From Cordia subcordata (lineage: Eukaryota; Streptophyta; Magnoliopsida; Boraginales; Cordiaceae), in assembly GCA_028554755.1 (NCBI GenBank), contig JAPTOF010000005.1:5217501-5281500 (forward strand): a stretch of DNA of 64,000 nucleotides. Direction: 5' to 3'. Each line of letters starts with the position of its first letter. Within the stretch, counting starts at the first letter, position 1. The notes beneath the pieces are model-generated. The model worked only from the letters and a program-made list of their open reading frames with translations, had not been told where the DNA came from and ran no database searches. A program made the translations under genes and the position numbers. Of the stretch, positions 1 to 11,673 are shown one piece after another.

Positions 1-1
1 T

Positions 2-3000
2 GACCCGGTTGTTGGGATTATTGGCGGTGGCATGTCTGGCCTTGTTTGTGCACTTTACTTGGAGAAAAGAGGCATTAAGTCCACTGTTTTTGACACGGTT
101 TCTTTTTCTTTTTCCCTTTCCTCTTGCTGCATATTCCTTTAATATATATACATACACATTGTTTGTTTAACTCTCTAGTGGATTTGTTCAAGTGCATGTT
201 TGGTTTTGGTGGGATTGAGTTCTCCTGATATTGAGTTCAGGGGTCGTTTGGATTTTTTTTTTTAAAACGCTTTTCTTTAACAACTGAGAGGTTTAGCTTT
301 TTTTAGAAGGCAAATCGGATAGTTATTGCAAATACAATGTAAATTTTTCTGGAAAAGAGTGCCCTTTCTTGAAAAAAAATAAAAGCCAATTCAAACGGGG
401 CCTCAGTTATTATTTGAACCATACAAGCAGCTTTTTAAGAAATGTAGAAATAGGTAGTTGAATCTACTGAACTTAATCCCCTTAGTGGAATGTTGTGTCT
501 TGATTCTTCATAGCATGTAAAGAAAAGATGTATTCTTGCTTCTCAACCTGCTAGCACTGCGATTTGTTAGAAATTAAAGTAGAAGTTCCCATCAACCGAA
601 GCACAAATGCCTGCAGCATTGTTAAAGCGTTACTATACCAAAACAAAGTATTCTTATGGTGTTCGTAGGTACAGTTTTCATAGAATAGATAGTTCGTCTT
701 AGGGAGCAGGAGCTTATGGTCTTATCTTCTCTCTGCTTTTCATAAACGTAGTCCTCTTCATGTTACTTCATAGTTTGACATCATTTTGTAGAAAAGAATG
801 GGTGCATGCTAAATTATGGTATACTTTCTCATAGATATGTTACTGACATGGATCAGCATCTCTGACTTTGAAATTCCTAATAATATGTTCTTGGCTTACC
901 ATACTTCATCTTGACCTGTATTGCCACACAGCTGACACGGTTCTGACTGTCATCATGCTTGTATTAGCTGATGTTTTACAAGCTATTGGAAATTTGTAGC
1001 TGTATAGAGTTTTGTTTGACAATGTTGATGAGGATACTTTAAACGATTAGATTGGCTATTCCAAGCATTTGATCTCTGAGTAACATTTGTAGATTTACTT
1101 ATTACTTTTCTATGTAATAATGTTTGTTTAAGGATTGTAACTTTAGGCTAAAAGCTAAAAAATTACTGAAAGCATCCAAATGGTCTATCTTGCTTATTTA
1201 TCTGTGAATATGTCGATGGTTCCTGTTGTGCATAAATTATTTCTTATAATACAAAACGTGAAAATGAATGATGTATTTCTCATTATGTTTGGCCACTTTA
1301 GGGTATTCATGGATTAGGAGGAAGAATGGGAACCAGAATGATTGATCCTCAGCCTCTCATATTTGATCATGCGGCTCAGTTCTTTACTGTTTCTGATCCT
1401 AAGTTTGCTGAACTGGTTGACATATGGTGTGAGGAAGGTCTAGTTCGTCAATGGGAAGGCACAGTTGGAAAGCTTGAAGCAGGTGGTGAGTTTGTTCCAT
1501 TCTCTCCTACTCCAAGATATGTAGGTGTTAATGGAATGCGCCCCCTGGCAGATTCAATTCTGTCTGAGGTGTGTATTTTCTGCTTTTGTTATGTCTTCCT
1601 CAAGTAATGCTGATTTTGTGCTTGTTTAATCTTTTTTGTTTAAAGAGAATACATCTTTGATGCTACTTGTTGCAGACTATATACTTATTTCTTTCCCTGT
1701 CTAGTAACAGGAAAATGCCACCTCTCTTGAGAGTCCATCATTTGTTGTGGCATAGATGAGCGGGAGTCCGTCGTTTGTTGTGACATAGTTGAGCAAGTTA
1801 CTTCTTACATATGCGGTCCCCAAAAAATAGTCTAGCAAGTTGTTAGCCTTTCTATTCAATGCCAGCTTACAAAAACCAATTCTTGGTAGTTTCTCTATCC
1901 CTTAATAATAATATGAAAATTATTAAAATGCTGTTGAATCTTTATCCACATGGGAGCTGAATTAAACAACATTTTGTCAATCTTTCTCTTTTCCATATCA
2001 GCACCCAAAGTTAAAATTTAAACAAAGACTTACAAGCATAAAATTGTCTTCATTATGTTGGTATGCTTCCAAGTTTGAAATACTTAGTGATCTGTTAGTC
2101 AATATCCTTTTGGTTATAATCCTTATGTTTCTCCTTCCTCTGCTTCCTTCGAAAGAATTTCTTTTTTCTTAATCAATCTGACAGTGATCGTACTACGGCC
2201 TCCATGTTTCTGGCTGTCTCTAAATGTCTAAGCTTGAAAACTAGCTTTTGCCCTTCTATTAGTCAAAGACATCGATGTTGCAGGTGATTTACATTTGCAC
2301 CCACAAATTTTTTTTTTTGAATTTGTAATGTTACTTTTTAATTAGTAATTTATTCTTCTTGTTATTTTTCTCAAATTTACTTTCTTTATAATCTTTTGTG
2401 ATAACAAATGTTAGATGACGTTTCTCCAATAACTTGTACAAGATGAATATTAAACAATTAATCCAACTCCAAAAAGTTTTGCCACTTATTTTATCTAATT
2501 TCTTCTGTCCGATTTTTTGCTTAAATCTCTAAAGGAATGTTTTAAGGATGGTATTATCAGTATCGTCTAGATTTCATATTCTTTTGGGTTTGTACTAATA
2601 TTTCTCGTCATGTCCACTTATTTTATCTGATTTCTTCCATCCAATTTTGTTGCCTAAATTTCTAATGGAATGATTTAAAGATGGTTTATTAGTGTCATCT
2701 AGATTTAATATTTTGTTGGACTTGTACTAATATCTCTTTTTTATGTCCTGTGTATTCTTTTTTTACTGACAGCATAAGTTAACATGTTCCACAGACTACT
2801 ATGGTTGATGTTGTGAGGCCTTGCTGGGTAAGTAATCTTGAGCCGTTCAATGGGATGTGGCACTTGAGTGAGAAGGGGAAACCTTGTGGACAATTTGATG
2901 CAATTGTTATAGCACATAATGGTAAGCACTTCCTTTATAAGCTGTTAACTGAATTTCTCTCTTACAGAAGGGTTCAGGGAACAATTTATTTCTGCATAAT

Positions 3001-6000
3001 GTCAGACCTCATGTCACAATAATAGAAAGACTATTTGATTGGATTATTCCCATTGAAGTTTGGTGGTACACAGGTGAGAAAGGTATAGCTTCAATTGCAA
3101 TGTTTCTAATCGCATTGTCAAAGTAAAAGATGTGCGATGCTTGGTTGGAGGAAGAGAACTATAATACTCGTTTACAAAAACAAATCTAGAAATTTGTTGT
3201 CATGGGATTGAATAATGAACCATATAATGCTATAATGGAATTATGGGAAGGCTGATTAAAAGAAAATCATGAAGAATTAAAGATGTATAGAATCAATTGG
3301 TTTCATCTAGAAAGATGGTCAATGAAAGTTATTTTTGCTGCAAGGAGACTAATGGAGCAGCAATTAGAAAAAACAAAATTACTTATACACAGTATTTATT
3401 AGCTTCTAAAAGGTATTTGATTGAGGCCTCATTTGGATTGGCTTTTTCTTAAAAGTGCTCTTTTTGAAAATTTTTGAAGAAAATGCTTTTTTGAGAAGTA
3501 AAAATTCTGGCTTTTGACCTATTTCAGCTGCTCAAGCCAGTATAGAAGTGGCTACAAGAGAGCAGCTTGCTAATGAACTGGCTTTTTCCATCCTACCTCC
3601 CTAGGCGGATTCCCTCGTGCCACCGGTTTTCGAGCTGGAAGAGCACATCCACCCAAAACTTTTTAAAAGCTGTATTTGAGCTTTTTTTGGAGTTAAAGCT
3701 TTTCGGAAGCCAAGCCAAATAATTATTGCAAAAAGAATGTACCTTTTTAAGGGAAAAAAGTGCTTTTTCCTGGAAAAAAAGAGCCAATCCAACCCGGCCC
3801 TGAATCACTAGATAGGCTCTAGGAGAGTTTGGGGAGGAAGAACATATGTTGAATATATATTGAAATGGGAAGAGCTGTACGACAGGTGTGAGACTTGTGT
3901 AAGGACCAATAGATAGAGACTGGTGCATTTCCAATCACAATTGGTTACCTAGAACCAACCCTAAGCACAGAATTGTTTTGCTTTGGTTACAGATGAGCTC
4001 TCTAGGCACATCATGGACAAAGTGTTATTGTGCGTGCTATTGGAAATTGACATTGTTTTAGTGGTGGATCTAGAGAAGATGTGAACGATGACTTAATATT
4101 TGAAGGAAATTCTAGGAGTAAAGCAATATAAGCTAAGTAAATTAGAGTATATGGAATGCATGTTTGGTATGAGTAGGAGGAGCACTAGTAAGACAAGGAG
4201 TGTAGTTGGAGTAATGTTGGACATGGGAATGATACCAAAAAGGAAACTTTTAGTTACTTTTCCTCTGTAAAATGAGATGGAGATGCTGGTGCTAATGTTG
4301 GTCACAAAATCAAGGAGAGATGAGCTGGCATGGAAAGTGATATCACAAGTCTTTCTTAACTGGGAAGCACCCCTTTAGTTTGAAAAGGAAGCACTATAAT
4401 TTAAGAACAAAACCAAATTTGTTTTATGGACCATAGTCTTGGGGCAATTGGGTACTGGAGTGCTAGTATGTTCAGAAGATGCCAGTGGACAAGACGAGAT
4501 TTTGAGTGCATATGCTTGGAAGGATAGATGAAAATGATGTAATCCAAAGAAAAGTTAAGGTGGCTCCGGTTGGAGACAGGAGAAGGGAACTCTGTTTGAG
4601 GGGTCTTGAATTTATTTGGTGCAGACCTATAGTCACTTGCTAGAAAGTGTGAATGTATTATGGTTACACACTGAAAGAAGGATAAGAAGCCCTAAAGGAG
4701 TTGAACAGAGATACTTAGTGGAGATCTCACTTTGGGGACCTAATAGAGGAAACAATTCTCAAGAAATCTTGTATCAGGGGCCTAGCTCAGGAGATGACTC
4801 TTAAAGAGAATTAATGGCATGGATAGATCCACATATTGGACCTCACCTTGTAGGATAAGGATTTGTTGGGTTTGGTTATATAAAGAAATTGAAGCTGGTT
4901 TCTGCAAGTATCTCATGTATTATACAATACTTCTCCTGTATACATATTCAATCTGGTTAGTGTTTGATTTGATGTTCTTGGGGTCTTTAACTTTGTCTGT
5001 GTACCTTTCTGTAGTCTTGATGGGTTTATTTCTTCTCAAGTCAACCATGTCAGAGGTGTGCACCCCATATGTGATTTATGTATGTATAATAGACAGAAGT
5101 CTTTAAAGGCTAGAGGAAACACAACTGACTGGAGGTTAGCAGAAAAAGACAGCTTATGTAATTTTTATTGCTGTATTTGTGTGCTGTTAAATTTTGTTAG
5201 ATGATAACTAGAGTTAGAATCACTAGGCAACTAAAATGATCATGATATGTACCCTTGTGGCAACAAGTGTGCTACCAATACATATGTTGAGTCTTGTTAA
5301 GCCACTGTTCTATTCCTGGGTTCGATATAATTCTTTTTTTCCTTCTGGAAAAATTTTGTTTTTGGTTGACTTGCATATTCTCTCCTTTTCTTTAGATAAA
5401 TAAGTTTTGTAACTACATCAAACACCAGGGAAATGTGCAAATCAGTTGCTCGCATCATCAGGCTTACCACTAATAGCAGGACAAATGAAGGTGCTCAAAA
5501 CTACTTGTTTTTAGATGGAATAAAGTACAGATTGGAGATTTTCTAATCTTACTTTAACTGTCTTCCTTTCATATTTCCTTTGATTAAATTTTAGTATTCT
5601 TTTGTCTGCAGAGGCTTGAGCTTAGTTCCATATGGGCCCTTCTGGCTGCATTTGAGGATCCTCTTCCTATGCCAGCCAATGTGGTTCCCTTTGAAGGTGC
5701 ATTTGTTAAAGGGGTTGACTCTGTCTCTTGGATGGCAGACAACACAAAGAAACTGTTTGGATCTTGTAGCAATGGCCCTTGCTGTTGGACAATTTTCAGC
5801 ACTGAAGTATTTGGAAAGCAAAATAAAGTGCCACAGGTTGGTAGATGTTATAATACTTCAGGAATCTGTTCCATTCAGGGAAAAGCATACAGAAGTGATC
5901 TATTACTAAATAACGCTATATGTAAACCTTTTATTATATACATACAAAAAGATAATTATACATGTGAGTGCACACATACACATCTATCTGACCATTTATC

Positions 6001-7754
6001 TATCTATCACCTATGCACACTTACATAATCTTTTTGTCACAATAAGGTCAGAGTTTATACTTGTCTTAAAAGATGTTTAGCTTGCCTAAGAAAGAAAAAG
6101 AAGAGCCTAGCTAAAAATTTTCAAGTTGAAACTCACAATATAATAAAAATACCCAAGTTTAGTTGTGCAAATTTTGGTCAAACTTGCTCAAACTCCTTGA
6201 GTTCACAAGCTAGCAAATGCTCTCTATGAGCTTAAGCCTTCAGCTCTTAAGCATTTTTACCAAATGCCCACGATGACTGTAAAGCTGTTTTGACTGCAAC
6301 ACAAGCTTAGCTGCCTTTCTGCTTCTGAGCTAGGATAGCAAAGGTGTACTTCTTCTCACTATCTACAGTTGGAATATACTACCTTCTAGGAAGTCCAAAG
6401 TTTTAGTGTTGAACATTGGCACGGTGTCCAAGTTCTATATAGCTAAGAACACTTAAGACCATTTCAATAAAAGAAAATTTTCAAGACTGTGAACAGATAA
6501 GGGTGCTTATTCAATACAACCTCCTCTTTCAGGACTCTTATCTGTATATTGTATATTTAATCAGGAAAGTATTCCAAATGCCAAAGCAGAGAGGGTGAAA
6601 GAAGCCATGCTCCATGGTGTTGAGGATGCACTAGGACTCTCCAGAGGCTCACTTAATCCCTTCTATACTCGAGTTCAATTGTGGTATGATGGCAGATTCA
6701 GTATATGAGCATAAATGCATTTTTTTGAGCAAGAATCACTACGTCCACATCCATGAGACTGTTGATGGTCCTGACTCCTGGTTAATTGGGAAAATCAAAC
6801 AGTTGAGGGTACCAAGGGTCAATGTCAATTGTTGCAAGAATATCTTCTTTAAGCTTTGAGCTGGCTTTAGTGTAATGAAAAATGTTCTGCTTATCATGTA
6901 CATCAACTGATATCATTTTCAGTTTTAATCAACCAGGAAGAGTGAAATGACTTATCAGCCATTTTCTTCAATTGGTTTTAGTTTGCTCTGTGTAGTCATG
7001 TACATACTTTTCATTTTCTGAAACAAGTTCTCATCTCTCTTGCTCACGTGTTGTTTTAAGTTTCTAATATTTCTTGTAGCATTTGCTTGATTATCTTTTC
7101 ATCTAATTGGTGAAGTCTGCCTTTAACATTTCATGGCTTGCAGGGGAGCCGCTCTTCCCACTAACACTCCTGGTATCCCCTGCATATTTGACCCCCATGG
7201 AAGAGCTGGAATATGTGGTGATTGGCTTTTAGGTTCAAGCTTGGAAGCAGCAGCATTAAGTGGTATGGCTCTTGCTAATCATGTAAGCCCCTGGTAACTT
7301 TTTGCTTCTGCACACTGGCTTACATTTTATTATGAATAAAAACACACTTAATAGCTTAACAGTGAGGTCACCCATATGAATTTCTCTGTACATCACCTCT
7401 GTTTGCAGGCTCGCCCTTTCTTTTAGTATATAGATTCTTTTATTGGGCAACTTGGGTAATTATATATTCTTCTCAAGTATGGGCCCTTGCTGATTTGTGT
7501 TGGTCAAATATGCTAGGAAGATATCCTGTAGTAATTATTTTCGTTCCCATTCATTATAAAGTGAAGAACTTGATATGTCTCGTCCATTTTAGATTGCAGA
7601 TTTCTTCCATAGTTGTGGATCATGTCCAGATGAGTTTGCTATTGGTTTGCATAGTAAATTTCAATTCCTGAAAGGGCATGACATTGGGCAGTTTCCAGGA
7701 CTTCAGTCTGAAGAACAACTCCGTGAGCCCCAGGCTCTACAACTGAGCACATAA
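2..7754 (+). CDS. FAD/NAD(P)-binding oxidoreductase (At3g04650-like), 5' end outside window
   Basis: Eight exons join in frame: 2-97, 1302-1568, 2795-2921, 5429-5490, 5612-5836, 6565-6683, 7144-7282 and 7593-7754 (stop TAA). All introns are GT-AG and phases match, giving 398 residues plus a missing N terminus. The first exon holds the Rossmann dinucleotide-binding motif (VVGIIGGGMSGL). The penultimate exon holds the C-terminal flavin-binding block typical of amine-oxidase-like flavoproteins (CGDWLLGSSLEAAALSG). From memory the order and wording of blocks match the plant family of Arabidopsis At3g04650, a predicted oxidoreductase of unproven substrate that also resembles renalase-type proteins. 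An organelle transit peptide, if any, would lie upstream of the window. Introns 1 and 3 carry MITEs, and intron 3 also a decayed LINE, yet no exon is broken, so the gene is probably functional. The substrate cannot be told from sequence. Confidence 0.88.
240..402. mobile_element. Tourist-like MITE, copy 1, in intron 1
   Basis: 163 bp with imperfect terminal inverted repeats: it starts GGGGTCGTTTGGATT and ends in the complement of GGCCCCGTTTGAATT. It is flanked by the 3-bp direct repeat TCA (237-239 and 403-405). Two further copies occur at 3425 and 10229. Three-base target duplications of TNA form and GGG/GGC termini fit PIF/Harbinger (Tourist) MITEs. The element has no coding capacity. Confidence 0.75.
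3425..3800. mobile_element. Tourist-like MITE, copy 2, in intron 3
   Basis: 376 bp, starting GGCCTCATTTGGATTGGC and ending in the complement of GGGCCGGGTTGGATTGGC, flanked by TGA (3422-3424 and 3801-3803). It belongs to the same family as the copies at 240 and 10229 but is longer. The extra internal sequence around 3520-3650 is absent from the other two. Open frames across it on the minus strand are fortuitous. Confidence 0.75.
3850..4890 (+). pseudogene. decayed LINE reverse transcriptase remnant in intron 3
   Basis: Read in shifting + frames, this stretch keeps the order of blocks of the RTE-like LINE reverse transcriptase common in plants. First comes a block like LYDRCETCVRT near 3870. 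A TDELSRHIMDKV block follows near 3990, where the family has the strand before the catalytic FADD. The catalytic aspartates themselves appear lost (the text reads LLEIDIVLV). Next are a KLEYMECMF-like block near 4140 and a C-terminal ENDVIQRKVKVAPVGD block near 4530. A tail resembling the family's terminal IHVADPT motif lies near 4825. Numerous stops and frameshifts show it is long dead. It lies wholly in intron 3 of the oxidoreductase gene, just downstream of a MITE. The assignment rests on remembered family wording. Confidence 0.6.
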
Positions 7755-9432
7755 TAGTTCTTGTGGGCTTTGGTAAGCGCTTTTTACTGGATTCCTATAT
7801 TTGTCTTACATGATCTTCTGAAAGACATTGTTCTTTGTACCCTCTCATTTGGTTTGGTTTCTCAAAGATCATGCCCCTTAGGATGATTAAGTGGCTAAAG
7901 AAATATTATCTGAATGCAGGCTTGTCATGAAATGCCAAAGCTAATGCAGGCTTGTCATGAAATGCCAAAGCTAATGTAGCTGAATGTGGAGAAACAGCTT
8001 GCAGGAATTGGATATATCAACATGATCTTACTGAAAGGAATGGTTCCTGTATTGCAATGGGTTTGGCATCTACTATTTGCAGCGGGATAACCAGGACATG
8101 CGTGTCTTCATCTAGTGCTAAACACCTGCCATTGAGATCCTCAGATTGCAGAAGTACCACAGGACTTGGTGCGGCCCGAGGTGCTTTACATCTTTCACCT
8201 ATGTTCATTCAGAAGATGCTCAGCTTGATATCATGGTAAAATGTCTGTGCTAGTGTTTGTAGAACAGCTATGGAGCAATTGGAACCTTTGCAAATTTGCA
8301 AATAAGATGAATGTCACCTTAATGCCATCTCTCTTTGTTTGTTTTGAAGTTTCAAGGAATCATCATAACAGTAATAATGAATTCTAACCATCGAGTTCTT
8401 GCAGCTGATTTTAGTTGAGAAAAAAAATGTCAATTAAGGGATGAAACTGAAAATAACTGCAGGAACCTAGAAGGTTAACTGTTGGAGTAAGATTGAGAGT
8501 CTGTTCGACTTTGCTTTCTTGGATGTGCTTATACACAGTTGGTACTTATTAGCAGTTTTTGCTACATATGAGTGAGTGAGAAATAAAAGAAAAGGTATAT
8601 AGATAATAAGCAATTATAAGTTTTTACCTTATAAATTAGTACTTGTAGTAATGTTAGATAGATTGACTAAAATATGACATTTTGTTAGTGAAATAGTATG
8701 TCAATCCGCATGACACCGCGTGTGTGTTATGTGTTTTTATATTCTATGTATTGTATAATTTAGATGATTATATGGTTCATACAAATAAATTTTATAGATT
8801 AAAGAATTTAATAGTGTATGGAGATTGTATCTTTTGATCTAATTAATTATTCATGAGATTTAGAATAAAAAGGATGAAAGTCAAGAAATCAATTTTTTTT
8901 AAAAAAAATTCTATCAAATTTGTTAAAAAAATAAAGATTTAACTACTCAAAAAATAAATAAAATACGTTAAAAAAGAAAACGAATGACCAGAGCATGACA
9001 TTCTAACCAAGTATTAGGTAATGGAAAAAGCATTCATCCCAAGCATCAAATAAGAAAGAAATACTTATGTGGTATCTTAATTTCTCAAACTTAAACGAAC
9101 ATTATAGTTATCACTATGAAAACATTGAAAATGAATGAAAAATTAAGGAGTTTCAGGTGACACTAAGGTCGAAAGTTAAAAAATTAGTTTATCTTTTGAA
9201 AAAAAAAAAACTTTTATTTTTTAATCAATTTATCTGACGAACTGTCAAAAAATAAATGAAATATAAGAAATAAAAAGCAATCAAGGGATTTACGTGACAG
9301 CTTACTCAAGTATTAAATAAATAAAAAAAGAATGAACCTTCACTTCAACAAAAGAAAAAAATGAATAACACAATAACTTTCTAAAAAAATTAAAATGGTT
9401 TAGTGTGTGACACATGGCACCCCACACAATCA
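7755..9432. other. 3' flank of the oxidoreductase gene; no gene recognised
   Basis: The first few hundred bases probably include the 3' UTR. A 30-bp tandem duplication lies at 7913-7972. Short frames on both strands around 8017-8239 have no recognisable domain. From about 8580 the DNA becomes strongly AT-rich with no coding signal, up to the Helitron-like start near 9433. Confidence 0.5.
7913..7972. repeat. 30-bp perfect tandem duplication
   Basis: The unit beginning AATGCAGGCTTGTCATGAAA occurs twice head to tail with no mismatch (7913-7942 and 7943-7972). A diverged start of a third unit (AATGTAG) follows. It lies about 160 bp past the stop codon of the oxidoreductase gene, probably in or near the 3' UTR. 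Confidence 0.9.
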
Positions 9433-9728
9433 TCTATCTATTATATAATCTATCTATATTTATATTTATAAAATTACTCCGCGGGCTAATTTGTGAGCTT
9501 TTTGAATGATAGATCAGCTTTTTTTAACTCTAACAGCTTGCCACATCACTTGCGTATTAATGATACACTAGCATTTTGAGGCTCTAATTGCATGCCATGT
9601 TACTTTCATAATGCCTCCCAATTTGTCATATTATCTTCCCTTTATGAGGTTAAACAAATAGGTATTAGTGAAAAAGTAAGCCTATAATCAGTTTTCTAAA
9701 ACTAATCTATAATCTGTATTTATATTTA

Positions 9729-9790
9729 TAATACATACATACATACATACATATGCACATATACATATACATACATATATATATATATAC
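9729..9790. repeat. CATA/TA microsatellite
   Basis: A run of CATA units grades into TA units. It is simple-sequence DNA inside the first Helitron-like element. Confidence 0.85.
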
Positions 9791-10228
9791 AAGTATTTCC
9801 TAATTGTTAAGAAAGATCTTTTGACAAAAATAAATAAATAAATAAAAATAAAGAAAGATCCAAATCAATTTCTATTATTTTACAAAAGGGGTCAATTTTT
9901 CATATTATGAAATATTTAATAGAGGTATTTATATCTACATCTATAATATTATATAAAATTAAATTTAAGTGAGTTTGGAATGCTTTGAACGCCATACAAG
10001 ATAACAAAAGAGAAAGTAATCACTAATCAAAATTTTAGACTCTTATAAATATGATGTATAAAACAATTCTGAATTTTGTTGTTTTGAGTAATTTTATTTT
10101 ACAAACTTTTAACATATTATATTTATTTTAAATTTAAATTTGTGTACATATAACTTATCTATCTATTATTGCAAAATTATGAGTTGAATGAGAAATTATC
10201 TCTAGAGACCTTTTGATTTTCCTACTAA

Positions 10229-10442
10229 GGGCTCGTTTGGATTGGCTTTTTTCAAAAGTGCTTTTTTTAACAGCTTTTTTTGATAAGCTGAAAATTCTGG
10301 CTTCTAAAAAAAGCTGTATTTGAGCTTTTTTTAGAGTTTCAGCTTTTTTAGAAATCAAATCAAATAGTTATTGCAAATTTAATGTAACTTTTTCAAAAAA
10401 AAATGTTTTTTTTCCTGAAAAAAAGCCAATCCAAACAAGCCC
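10229..10442. mobile_element. Tourist-like MITE, copy 3
   Basis: 214 bp with near-perfect inverted termini (GGGCTCGTTTGGATTGGC against the complement of the right end, GGGCTTGTTTGGATTGGC). It is flanked by TAA on both sides (10226-10228 and 10443-10445). This is the cleanest of the three copies and so defines the family ends. The interior is A/T-rich and itself partly self-complementary. Confidence 0.82.
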
Positions 10443-11003
10443 TAACTTATTTAGTATATGGGGGTTATAATTTTTTTTTTTGAATCATGATTTCTTGCAA
10501 CTTTTGAGTTCTCCACTATCTTAAAAAGAGTATAATTCAAGGGCTTTTGAGACCATTTGAGTGCCCTTTATGAATGCAAAAATGATAGCTTGGTCTCCTC
10601 CTGCATCTATATATAATAGTTTTTCTAGGCATTGTATAACATAATAGAAATTTCTTCTACTGCAAAATTATAAAGAATAAGTAGCATATAGACCATAGGT
10701 GTTCATCGGGTTCATTGCTCGTTTACATCTGTGTTCACCACTTATTTGAGAGAGGGTTTACCACTAAACACTTTGCAGGTTTTTGTGCTTGGAACTTTAT
10801 CACCACAAAAGGCCTAATGAGATTAAGCTGATTCGAGCCTTATTCATTTGATTTTCTTTGATATATTATTTAGTTTTCTTTAGTTTATGTTTTCAATTTT
10901 TCAGCTTTTCTTTTTTTTTCATATTATTTAGTTTATTTACTTAATATTAGTTTCTTAATTTGTATAAGTTTAGATTCTATTTTTGTAATTATTTTACCGG
11001 ATC

Positions 11004-11007
11004 TATG

Positions 11008-11040
<33 letters not shown>

Positions 11041-11046
11041 CTATAT
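11004..11046. repeat. TA microsatellite
   Basis: About twenty TA units with one TTTA interruption, in AT-rich intergenic DNA. Confidence 0.85.
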
Positions 11047-11312
11047 ATAAGAATAACAATTATCTATGTAAAAGTGAACATACTTTAGTGGAGGTTTGGA
11101 GGCCGTAGAATGAGCCATTTTTAATTTGTGAATTATAAATATATTTGAAAGTTCAAAAGATTGGGTACTATGAGATAATTTGGAACCAAAAATTATCATA
11201 ATTCTTTAATTTGACACCTTTTGAGAACTTTTATCACATGAACAAACACAAAGAGACATATTATCCATAAAATTGCAGATTATTCCCATAAGAGCTCATG
11301 TGACCTTAGAAT

Positions 11313-11388
11313 GTACCATTATTAATATAAATATTGAAATGAGTTTAAAAGTACCATTATTAATATAAATAAAGAAATGAGTTTAAAA
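11313..11388. repeat. 38-bp tandem duplication
   Basis: Two head-to-tail copies of a unit beginning GTACCATTATTAATATAAAT, differing at a few bases, lie directly beside the CACTA mini-element. A looser second duplication links roughly 11206-11270 with 11720-11785, both containing CACAAAGAGA, on either side of that element. Confidence 0.8.
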
Positions 11389-11397
11389 GTTCTAAAA

Positions 11398-11673
11398 CAC
11401 TACTGGAAATTGGTGGATTTGAGACGAAAATTTTCCATCTCAATTTGAGACGGAAAATTTGGATAAAATTTTTTAATTAGTTAATACATATTTAAGACAA
11501 AATTTGAGACGGAAGTCAATTAGAGATGGAATTTTCTATATCAAAATTTGAGGCGAGGGTTTTTGAGATGAAAATTTTTCGTATCAAATTCTATTTCAAA
11601 TTCATTTTGAGACGAAAATTTTCAAGTTTGAGACATAAAATTTTCGTCTCAAATTCAAAAATTTTTTGTAGTG
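11398..11673. mobile_element. CACTA-type (En/Spm-like) mini-element
   Basis: 276 bp, beginning CACTACTGGAAATTGG and ending TTTTTTGTAGTG. The ends are the inverted CACTA hallmark, and the flanking 3-bp repeat AAA (11395-11397 and 11674-11676) is the length CACTA elements make. The interior repeats GAGACGAAAATTTT-like motifs in both orientations, as sub-terminal transposase-binding repeats do. It has no coding capacity. Confidence 0.78.

Noticed and set aside
3593..3934. 113-codon minus-strand open frame
   Set aside because: It runs over the MITE end and unrelated intron DNA, has no recognisable domain, and its composition follows the inverted repeat.
8017..8239. Overlapping short open frames on both strands downstream of the oxidoreductase gene
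   Set aside because: About 60 codons each, with no domain, no splice context and no family wording I recognise; probably 3' UTR or intergenic DNA.
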